From JADJDM01 sp044352985 (GTDB taxonomy: Bacteria > Bacteroidota > Bacteroidia > B-17B0 > Aurantibacillaceae), in contig JBILCU010000011.1 of NCBI GenBank assembly GCA_044352985.1, positions 58,757 to 122,756 on the forward strand: 64,000 nt of DNA, written 5' to 3'. This document shows, piece by piece, positions 43,943 through 52,400 of this stretch. A program made the translations under genes and the position numbers. Every line of letters begins with the position of its first letter. Positions within the stretch are counted from its first letter, which is position 1. The notes beneath the pieces were generated by a model that made no database searches, was not told the DNA's origin, and worked only from the letters and a program-made list of their open reading frames with translations.

Positions 43943-44265
43943 TATGATTTACTTTTTGATTTAATTAAAATATCGAGAAGTTTTTTAGGATCCTGGCGAT
44001 TATCCCAGAATGCAGTAATAATAAGAAGTTCATTTGTGAATTTGTAAAAGATACTGAAATGTCCAAGAGCAGAAACGTAAGTTTCGGGAAAATCTGCTTT
44101 TTTAAATATCTTTGGATTGCTTTGGATAATTTTTATTTGTTTAGCTGTTAGTTTGATTAGTTTTTCGGCATAGGTTGTTGTTCCGTTTCGCTTAACCCAA
44201 TACTTTAAAATATGGCGACGTTGTTGTGCAGCAGTTTCAGTCCAAACTACAGTTCTTTTAGCCAT
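43942..44265 (-). CDS. RelE/ParE-type toxin of a toxin-antitoxin pair
   Basis: The 107-residue basic protein has the ParE/RelE plasmid-stabilisation fold pattern: VVWTETAAQQRRHILKYWVKRNG, LIKLTAKQIKIIQSNP, and a final strand LLIITAFWDNRQDPKKL. Such toxins inhibit gyrase (ParE) or cleave mRNA on ribosomes (RelE); the branch cannot be decided. The antitoxin gene upstream overlaps it by 19 bp, and it overlaps the DUF1015 start by one base. Confidence 0.82.
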   Translation of the reverse strand: MAKRTVVWTETAAQQRRHILKYWVKRNGTTTYAEKLIKLTAKQIKIIQSNPKIFKKADFPETYVSALGHFSIFYKFTNELLIITAFWDNRQDPKKLLDILIKSKSKS

Positions 44266-44489
44266 TTTAAATCGGATTTATCGAGTTGCGATTGTGGAAT
44301 TAAATTTCCTTCATTAATATCGCGATCACTTAATTTTAACAATACGATTTGTTCTTCAGTAAGCTTAACTTTTTCCATGTCTGAAGTGCTATTTTTAACT
44401 AATTGAAAAAGAGCGTTTAAATAATCCTTATTTGAAATAGTAAGAAGTTTTTCTATTATACCATTTCTTATATGGTCAGTTGTTGGCAT
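44247..44489 (-). CDS. Antitoxin partner of the RelE/ParE toxin
   Basis: This 80-residue acidic protein starts MPTTDHIRNGIIEKLLTI and is helical. A final 25-residue tail (LSDRDINEGNLIPQSQLDK, then SDLKWLKEL) resembles toxin-wrapping regions of small antitoxins. It overlaps and precedes the toxin gene, the normal TA order. It has no strong match to a named DNA-binding family, so the assignment rests mainly on arrangement. Confidence 0.7.
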   Translation of the reverse strand: MPTTDHIRNGIIEKLLTISNKDYLNALFQLVKNSTSDMEKVKLTEEQIVLLKLSDRDINEGNLIPQSQLDKSDLKWLKEL

Positions 44490-44638
44490 TTTAAATCAAT
44501 TTAAATTTAAATCTAAGGAAAAATTGTAAAATTTCAAAATCGGTTCATTACTCCAATCAATAGGAAAATTTCTATTTTAAATTTTTGACAATTTTATAAC
44601 TAATAAAAATAGTTGATTAAAATTATCATGCATTATGA

Positions 44639-45589
44639 TTATTTTAATGCATCAATTACTTTTTCGGCCAATTCAATTCCAATTCGCTCTTGAGCTTCAT
44701 TGGTTGCTGCACCAATATGCGGTGTAAGAGAAATTTTAGAATGATTTAAAACTTCTGCATTCGGTTGTGGTTCTCCTTTAAATACATCCAGTCCTGCATG
44801 TGCAACTTTTCCACTGTTTAATGCTGCAATTAAATCGGTTTCATTAATTACCCCACCTCTGGCCGCGTTAACTAAAATTACACCTTGTTTCATTAATTCC
44901 ATTTCTTTTGAAGTAATGAGTTCTCCGCCCGGCACGTGCAATGAAATGAAATCCGATTGTTTGTAAACATCTTCAATAGTTACTGTAGTTAATTTTACAT
45001 TAACGCCTTGAGTTCCTTGAATATCAATTCTAATTTCAGTTTCTTTTACAAAAGGATCATATGCCAACACTTTCATTCCATGACCTAAGGCAATTCTTGC
45101 AACGGCTTGACCAATTCTTCCAAACCCAATGATTCCAATCGTTTTACCTGTTAGTTCAACACCTTTTGCATATTTTTTCTTTAGTTCTTCAAATTTTGTA
45201 TTACCATGTTGTGGCATGTTACGATTACTGTCATATAAAAAACGAACGCAACTGTATAAATGGGCAAATACTAATTCAGCTACAGAATTAGAGGAAGCAG
45301 CAGGTGTATTAATTACTTGTATACCTTTTGAACGCGCATAATCAACATCAATATTATCCATGCCAACACCACCACGACCAATTACTTTTAATCCCGGGCA
45401 AGCATCAATTAAATCTTTTCTTACTTGTGTTGCACTTCTTACTGTTAGCGCAACAATGTTTTTCGAATTAATTTCATTAACTAAATTGTCTTGAGTTACT
45501 TTATCAGTTAAAACAGTGAAGCCTGCATTTTCCAATAATTTTTTACCGCTAGTATCAATGCCGTCATTGGCTAAAATTAATTTGCTCAT
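44639..45589 (-). CDS. serA: D-3-phosphoglycerate dehydrogenase (short form, no ACT domain)
   Basis: The 316-residue D-2-hydroxyacid dehydrogenase has VIGRGGVGMDNIDVDYA, the NAD-binding GIIGFGRIGQAVARIA, AARGGVINETDLIAAL with the Arg/Glu catalytic positions, and TPHIGAATNEAQERIG with the catalytic His. It lacks the C-terminal ASB/ACT domains of the E. coli enzyme, so serine feedback inhibition is unlikely. Substrate assignment to 3-phosphoglycerate is supported by the nearby DUF1015 gene. A serC partner is not in the window. Confidence 0.88.
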   Translation of the reverse strand: MSKLILANDGIDTSGKKLLENAGFTVLTDKVTQDNLVNEINSKNIVALTVRSATQVRKDLIDACPGLKVIGRGGVGMDNIDVDYARSKGIQVINTPAASSNSVAELVFAHLYSCVRFLYDSNRNMPQHGNTKFEELKKKYAKGVELTGKTIGIIGFGRIGQAVARIALGHGMKVLAYDPFVKETEIRIDIQGTQGVNVKLTTVTIEDVYKQSDFISLHVPGGELITSKEMELMKQGVILVNAARGGVINETDLIAALNSGKVAHAGLDVFKGEPQPNAEVLNHSKISLTPHIGAATNEAQERIGIELAEKVIDALK

Positions 45590-45712
45590 AATTGAATTAA
45601 ATTTTTTAAGAAAACGAAATTAAGAATATTAAAGATATATTTTAACCTTTTTTTCGGAGCTAATTTTTAATTTTTTGATCAATAATTTATCTTGTTTAAA
45701 GACAATTATGAT

Positions 45713-46120
45713 TTACTCAATCCCTTCTTTTAATCGTTGTTCAATTAAAAAATCTTTTCCAAAAGAAAGTTTAGAGGCTAGTTTACTTTTAGGATCAATC
45801 GCTCGCCAAAAAGGAGTTATTCCTTTTAGAGAATTTGTTTTTTGAAAATCTTCATGAGCAGCTTCTGCAACAATTCTTAAAAAAATTCCGGTTGTTAGCG
45901 GACAGGTTGAGTCAGCTCCATGTTCAATTGCTAAATCATTCCGCAGCGTTTTAATGCTTACGCTTTTACCTTTCGGGATTTGTTTTACATAATTATTTAC
46001 AATTTCAGGAGTAGCAATGAACATGATATCGCCAGCATGCATATCGGCAAAATCAAAATCAATTTTTTTGATTTGAATTTCTTTTTTATCGTTTAATTTT
46101 TGCGACCAGCTTTTTCTCAT
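45713..46120 (-). CDS. MGMT-like (alkyltransferase-fold) protein
   Basis: The 135-residue protein resembles a family of short MGMT-like proteins: an N-terminal KSWSQKLNDKKEI, then GKSVSIKTLRNDLAIEHGADSTCPLTTGIFLRIVAEAAHE, then ITPFWRAIDPKSK. In active alkyltransferases the reactive Cys sits in PCHR. Here the corresponding region reads TCPLTTG, so DNA alkyl transfer is doubtful. It lies alone 123 bp upstream of serA. The fold call is moderate and the function is unknown. Confidence 0.5.
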   Translation of the reverse strand: MRKSWSQKLNDKKEIQIKKIDFDFADMHAGDIMFIATPEIVNNYVKQIPKGKSVSIKTLRNDLAIEHGADSTCPLTTGIFLRIVAEAAHEDFQKTNSLKGITPFWRAIDPKSKLASKLSFGKDFLIEQRLKEGIE

Positions 46121-46264
46121 ATCATGATTATTTAAATTTTTTTAACTCCATATGTTAAAAACCATGTTTCTTCATTCATTTTTATCCACAAGGCACATGG
46201 CTAATTCAGAGTGAAATAAAGTTAGTTGTAATAAACGAAAATAAAAAGGTTAAAAAAGCAATGA

Positions 46265-47623
46265 TTAATGAGTTATAACAATTTTTTTAGTCAACTCAGT
46301 TGTTTTATTTTTTAAGTGTAAATGATAAATTCCATCATAAACACTTTCGGTGTTTAGATAACCTATGGTTGTTCCAGGTAAAATTTCAGATTTTAAAATT
46401 ATTTTTCCGGTAATATCAATTAATTCAACGTGAATGATTTCTTTATTTAACCCTTTAAGTTGAATTGCAATTAGATCACTAGCAGGATTTGGTAAAATTG
46501 TAAGTATCTCCTCATTAATGGTTGTTGTTTCAATTCCAACAGAAACTGGTGTGTATGTACTTACAGTTTCAGTTATTGAAGTTACTTTTTGTGCTGTTTT
46601 TACTCCGTAAAAAGTTGGACCAACTACATAAGGATAGGCTGAGTTCCAGTTTTGATCAACAGTTGCGAAATAACAATAGATGCCATTTGGGTATTCAGGT
46701 GTTACACAAAATCTTCCATTATGTATGTCCAGATAATCAGGAGTTGCTGCAGAAGTTGCATTGTATTGATAATCTTCTCTGAAATATCCTAATGGATAGG
46801 TGGCGCTAACAGCCGGCCCAGCAGTTACCGATGTGCCTGTGTATAATGTGTTTCTTACTGTAATATTTCTTACTGTAAAGCTTGATTTCATTCTTGTGAT
46901 ACCACCTGTACCATCAACATTTTTATAGGCATATGCACCATAAATTGGGAAGCCATCATATGCAAAACCAATTAAAGGAGAATGTTGAGTAGAATCAATT
47001 GCATATAAACCATCAGCAGCATATAAATTACAAACAGTTGAAATTACATTTAAATCTAAATTATAGGCGCTTGGATTTTGATGGTGATGATAATTACCCA
47101 TGGCAGGATGTCCTTTTGAACAATCAAAACCTAAACGTTCTCCTACTACTGCATCTCTATTCCAAACTCCATCTCCCGTTCCTCCTACTGGTCCTCCGGC
47201 TAAGGCATTAGTCGAATTTTTCCAGGATACACCATCTCTGTAATCAAACAATGCAACACCATTTATAAATAATCCGATATTACCACCAGTTGTTGCAGTT
47301 AGTGTTCCTGTGTTTTGCTGAGGATTTAATGGGAATTTAAAGATTGCATTTTGATTGGATGCTTGTGAAGGATTGCCATCTAAAAAAGGACCAGTAACAT
47401 ATGCAGGAATTCCCTTTGTTGAGATAAATGCTGAATTAGCAGAATATTGAACGGTTTGAACATTGGCCAACACATTATCATTAATTGGTGTAGAGTTACC
47501 ACTAACATAATGCCTTCCCAATATTGTGTTGTTTTGCAACCATGAAGTTATAGCAGGATTTGTTTGAGCATATCCATAAATACTTAAAGTAATATAGCTA
47601 ATTATGCTAATAATTTTGTTCAT
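46265..47623 (-). CDS. Secreted YHYH-domain protein with T9SS sorting tail
   Basis: The 452-residue product has a signal peptide (to about residue 19, IYGYAQ). It contains the YHYH-domain block with the His cluster GHPAMGNYHHHQNPSAYN followed by SPLIGFAYDGFPIYGAYAY. It ends with a T9SS type A sorting domain (about 375-452, LTILPNPASDLIAIQLKG, then GIYHLHLKN). The YHYH family is extracellular, possibly metal-binding, with no assigned reaction. It is divergent from the sigma-factor operon; the two share a 173-bp intergenic region. Confidence 0.85.
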   Translation of the reverse strand: MNKIISIISYITLSIYGYAQTNPAITSWLQNNTILGRHYVSGNSTPINDNVLANVQTVQYSANSAFISTKGIPAYVTGPFLDGNPSQASNQNAIFKFPLNPQQNTGTLTATTGGNIGLFINGVALFDYRDGVSWKNSTNALAGGPVGGTGDGVWNRDAVVGERLGFDCSKGHPAMGNYHHHQNPSAYNLDLNVISTVCNLYAADGLYAIDSTQHSPLIGFAYDGFPIYGAYAYKNVDGTGGITRMKSSFTVRNITVRNTLYTGTSVTAGPAVSATYPLGYFREDYQYNATSAATPDYLDIHNGRFCVTPEYPNGIYCYFATVDQNWNSAYPYVVGPTFYGVKTAQKVTSITETVSTYTPVSVGIETTTINEEILTILPNPASDLIAIQLKGLNKEIIHVELIDITGKIILKSEILPGTTIGYLNTESVYDGIYHLHLKNKTTELTKKIVITH

Positions 47624-47796
47624 GATTTTAATTTTAAAGAGTTTGATATGTTATATGCATCAAGTTATTCGACGATTTATTTTTGTTAATCCCTCATTTT
47701 TAAAAATAATAAATATCTAAACAAAATAAGATATTAATTTAATTTTGTTGATTTAAAAAGTATCTGAATTCACCATCGAATATAAATTTCAAAGAA

Positions 47797-48303
47797 TTGT
47801 TTGTCGCAAATAAAACGATGGTTTATAATCTTGCGCTTTCATTTTTGCAAAATACGGAAGATGCCGAAGATATAACTCAGGAAGTATTTATTGAAGTTTA
47901 TAATTCGTTCTTTAAATTTAATGGGAACTCTACAATTTCAACTTGGATTTACCGAATTACTGTAAACAAAGCGTTAGACTTTATACGAAAAAAGAAAAGA
48001 AAAAAACGTTTTTCGATTGTTAATCGTTTGTTTGCAACTGAACAATTAGATGTAGAAAGTAATCAAATTGTGCATTTTGATCATCCGGGCGTATTGATGG
48101 AGCAAAAAGAAAATGCCAGATTAGTATTTAAGTTGATTGATGAATTGAAAGAAAATCAAAAAACTGCATTTATATTGTTTCATCTTGAGGAGTTAAGTCA
48201 AAAACAAATTGCAGAAATTATGGGTATTAGTACAAAAGCTGTTGAACTATTAGTGCGAAGAGCAAAATTGAAATTAAAAGAAAAATTGGGTAAAATAGAG
48301 TGA
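47797..48303 (+). CDS. RNA polymerase sigma factor, ECF type
   Basis: The 168-residue protein has sigma region 2 (NTEDAEDITQEVFIEVYNSFFKF, with the STWIYRITVNKALDFIRKK helix) and sigma region 4 (LSQKQIAEIMGISTKAVELLVRRAKLKL, about 135-165). No ATG precedes region 2. The TTG at 47797 starts FVANKTMVYNLALS, while a CTG at 47764 would add 11 residues ahead of it; which is used is unclear. It is followed by a small membrane protein and a Spy-like protein, so the unit resembles a sigma/anti-sigma envelope-stress module. Confidence 0.88.
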   Translation: MFVANKTMVYNLALSFLQNTEDAEDITQEVFIEVYNSFFKFNGNSTISTWIYRITVNKALDFIRKKKRKKRFSIVNRLFATEQLDVESNQIVHFDHPGVLMEQKENARLVFKLIDELKENQKTAFILFHLEELSQKQIAEIMGISTKAVELLVRRAKLKLKEKLGKIE

Positions 48304-48336
48304 AAATAGATTTTTTATCGTCAAACATATTAAATA

Positions 48337-48630
48337 ATGGATAAATCAAATCAACTGGAATTACTTGTTAAAAGTGTTAAGGGGCTAAAAAAAGCTGAGC
48401 CTGGACCTTTTCTGTTCGAAAAAATAAAAAATAAAATTGAATCCGGTAATTTAAGTCAAAACTATTCAAACGAGTCAAATACAAATGTTTTTTGGCTTTG
48501 GGCAATTTGCATTTCATTAATAATTACTGTTAATGTATTAATTATTTCAAACAAGGAATCTGACGCATTAATTAGTAATTCAACTGAATTAACCAGTATT
48601 AATTATCCGAAATTTAATTATTCCTATTAA
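48337..48630 (+). CDS. Small inner-membrane protein, possible anti-sigma factor
   Basis: The 97-residue protein has a polar N-terminal half (LVKSVKGLKKAEPGPFLFEKI) and one transmembrane segment (VFWLWAICISLIITVNVLII, about 50-69). A short outside tail follows. Position, 33 bp after the sigma gene and 2 bp before the Spy-like gene, and topology fit an anti-sigma factor. No zinc or ASD motif is visible, so the role is inferred only from context. Confidence 0.6.
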   Translation: MDKSNQLELLVKSVKGLKKAEPGPFLFEKIKNKIESGNLSQNYSNESNTNVFWLWAICISLIITVNVLIISNKESDALISNSTELTSINYPKFNYSY

Positions 48631-48632
48631 TC

Positions 48633-49103
48633 ATGGAGAAAAAAAATAATTTATTTAAAATTGGCTTAATTGCATTAATTATTTTGAATGTAATTTTACT
48701 TTCTAAAATGTATTTTTTTGATCATCGCCCCCATCATCCTAAAAATCATGAACATACAGATGAGTTTGTAATAAATGAACTAAAATTAACAGAAGAACAA
48801 ACTCAGCAATATCAAAAATTGATTGAGCAGCATCGTGATAGTATTAAAAACCTAGCTGATGAAGGAAGAGAATTAAGAGAGTTGTATTTTTCGCAATTAA
48901 AATCTAACGTTGTTAATCAGCAGTTAAAAAATGAAGTTTTAATTAAAATTTCAGCAAATCAACAAAAAATCGAAGAAATTACATTTTATCATTTTATGTC
49001 GCTCAAACAAATTTTACAACCAGAACAAAAAATCAGATTTGATCAAATTATTGATGAGGTTTTAATTCGTTTAGCTCATCAATCAAACCTCCCGCATAAT
49101 TAA
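48633..49103 (+). CDS. Spy/CpxP-like periplasmic protein (heavy-metal sensor family)
   Basis: The 156-residue protein is anchored by one N-terminal transmembrane segment (residues 10-25). A His-rich stretch (HRPHHPKNHEHTDE, about 31-44) follows. The remainder is long helices with ELKLTEEQTQQYQKLIEQH and QILQPEQKIRFDQI, the paired LTxEQ-type motifs of Spy/CpxP/ZraP proteins. Such proteins act as periplasmic chaperones or metal-linked stress sensors. It is the third gene after the sigma factor and is probably regulated by it. Confidence 0.75.
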   Translation: MEKKNNLFKIGLIALIILNVILLSKMYFFDHRPHHPKNHEHTDEFVINELKLTEEQTQQYQKLIEQHRDSIKNLADEGRELRELYFSQLKSNVVNQQLKNEVLIKISANQQKIEEITFYHFMSLKQILQPEQKIRFDQIIDEVLIRLAHQSNLPHN

Positions 49104-49432
49104 AAAAGCGTAATAGGCTGTATTTTTTAATAACTCTAAATAAATAGTTAGTGGTTTTTGCAATCAGATTCATAAAATTATTTTAATTATTTAATTGGTT
49201 GATCTAATTTTTATTTGAAGACAAAAAAAATTAAATTAATGATTTTCAATTAATTAATTTTTTTATTGTATTCGTGTATACTATATGTATAACTAACTAT
49301 TTTACTTTTATGTTTGTTTTAATTCATTGTTTAATCAATGTATATTGAGTTTATTTTGATTTGCTTTACTTCTGGTTGAAATTTGCAAAATGACAATTGC
49401 TTCATTTTTGTAAAACCTAAAAAAAAATCAAT
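49104..49432. other. AT-rich intergenic region before the adhesin gene
   Basis: These 329 bases contain no convincing reading frame, RNA gene or strong inverted repeat. The promoter of the downstream 1461-residue protein must lie here, but no clear TAnnTTTG with a matching -33 element was found. Confidence 0.5.
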
Positions 49433-52400
49433 TTGAAAACGAATTTTATTTTTCTCCATTTAATTATTGGATTTGCCATCTTAACAACATCAAAAATTAC
49501 AAGTCAAACGGCTGACAATCAAATATTAAAGACTAATAAAGAAAAAATTGAACATCATCACGATTCAAATCATTCAAGCAGTGATAATTTAGAAGAGGGC
49601 AAAGCTTATAATTTAGTTAAATCGTTGGATTTAAAGTTATTAAAAAGCAGATTAATTAAGGAAGCAGATGCTACTAATCAAGATTTTGAACGTTTTATGG
49701 CGTTTGATGAATTTAATTTAAAGTTTTACATTTTAGAATTAAAAGAAAAAGTAGCAGATCCAAAATTTAATCAATTACAATTTGAGGCATTTGTAAATCA
49801 AAAATTTAGAGAATCTGTATTTGAATTTAAGCGTTTTTTAAAAGAAGATAAAGAGTTTAAAGCAAAGATTAGTGAAAACGAATACACTAATTTATTTAAT
49901 TCCGTTCATAAAATAACAAATGGAGGGCATACGCCAAATCAGCCTGCTGCAGCTGGAGATCCTTGTCAAAACATGGATTTTTCTGGAGGAACCACTGCCT
50001 GGCAAGGAAACTATTGTCGAGGATTAGGATTTTGGTCGGATGTGAATGATGATCAATGCTGGAATGGATTTGGCAATGGACAATATACTCAAATGACTGG
50101 AGGGAATGATGGAAATTTTGCGGCAATTCCAAGAGTACCCATCGGATCAACTCGTGCTTTAAGATTAGGAAATACTACATCACAAAATGATAGAGCAACG
50201 ATTTGGCAAACATTTAGGGTGTCACAAAACAATTTTATATTTGTTTATAAATGGGCTGCGGTTTTAAATAATGCAGGTAATCATTCTGCCTCAACCTCTC
50301 CTTATTTTAAAGTGAGAATGTATGTAAATTACGGTACATCAAATCAACAAGAAATTAATTGCGCTTCAGTAAATGCTAACAGTCAAACAGCTAATCAGTG
50401 GGGTTTTAGTGCTAGTGGAGGTTACAGATATAAAAACTGGACCACCATGTTTGTTCCTTTAAATAATTATATCGGACAGGATGTTACCATTTGGTTTGAA
50501 ACATCTGATTGTATGGTAGATGGTGGAACACACGAAGGATATGCTTATGTCTGGGCAAGTTGTATGCCTCCGGATTTTAACTTATCTCAACCTGCAATTT
50601 GTAATGGTGGAAATATTACTATTACTGCGCCTGCAGGAGCCAACAATTACAGTTGGTCATCATCTCCTGCAGGAGCCATTCAAGGCTCAACTACAGGGCA
50701 AACCATTACAGCTACACAAGGTAATGTTACTTATTCTGTTACTATGACAACTAATACGCAGCCTCCATATGCCCCATGTTCTGTAACTCTTGATACCACA
50801 ATTGCTGTTCAGTCAATTGTTTCGCCAGTATTTACTCAAATCCCACCTATTTGCCAGGGCACTAGCTTATCCAATTTACCTACAACTTCTAATAATGGTA
50901 TAACTGGTAGTTGGTCTCCGGCAGTTAATAATGCCCAAACAACTAACTATACCTTTTTACCAAACGCAAATCAGTGCGCAAATAATACTCAAATGACAAT
51001 TGAGGTTAATCCTAATATTACTCCTGTTTTTAATCCAATTAATCCAATTTGTTCAGGTGATCAATTGACTATTCCTTCAATTTCAACTAACAATATTTCA
51101 GGAATTTGGAGTCCACAAATTACCAATACAACTACAACCACATATACCTTTACCCCAAGTGCAGGGCAATGCGCTAATAATGCTTCATTATCTGTTATTG
51201 TGAACCAATCACCGACACCTCAAATTTCAGGAGTAAATACAATTTGCGATGGGCAGTCAACTACTTTAATAGCAACAAACGCTGCAACCTATGATTGGAA
51301 TCCATCAATTGGATTAAATTCAACAAATTCTGTAAACGTTAATGCAAACCCTACTACAAGTACAGTTTATACTTTAAATGTTACCGATCAAAACGGTTGT
51401 TTAGGAAGCACAACATATAGTGTAACGGTAAATCCAATTCCTGTATTAACGCCTGTTAATAATCAAACACTATGTTCTGGTCAAGCAGTAAGCGGAATAA
51501 ACTTTAATTCTTCAGTACCTAACAGTACAATAAATTGGTCGAATTCAGAAACAACCATTTCTTTATCATCAAGTGGTACCGGTAATATTTCAACTTTCAA
51601 CGGAATTAATAACTCTAATTCACCTATTACGGCAACACTAACAGCAACTCCTACAGCTAATGGATGTGTTGGAGCAGCACAAAATTTTGAAATTACTGTT
51701 AATCCTGTGCCTGTTTTAACGGTAATTCCAAATCAATCTATTTGTTCCGGAAATCAAGTTAATGAAATTAATTTTACATCTAATGTTGTAAATTCAATAA
51801 TTAACTGGACTAATTCTCAATCATCAATTGGCTTAGCATCTTCAGGTAATGGAAATATAACTTCATTTAATGGAGTAAATGCTGGAAACACTATATTAAC
51901 TTCAACTATTACAGCAGTTCCTTCTGCAAATGGTTGTGACGGAGCGCCTCAATCATTTTCTTTAATAGTAAATCCAATTCCATCATTAACAGTTGTTCCA
52001 AATCAAACATTATGTTCTGGCCAGCAAGTTAGCCCAATTAACTTTAATTCATCAGTTGCTAACTCAACTATTAACTGGACTAATTCAGAAACTACTATTG
52101 GTTTATCTGGAACTGGGACGGGTAATATATCCTCATTTAGCGGATTGAATTCAGGCAATACGCCTCTTGTGTCAACAATTATTGCAACTCCAACGGCAAA
52201 TGGGTGTATTGGTGCACCACAAAATTTTACGGTAACCGTAAATCCTATTCCGTTTTTAAATGATTCACCTAATCAACTTCTTTGTTCAGGTAATGTTGCA
52301 AATGAAATTGTTTTTTACCCTTCAGTTGCCAGTACAACTGTAAACTGGACAAATTCACAAACAAGTATTGGTTTATCGTCCAGCGGAACAGGAAATATTA

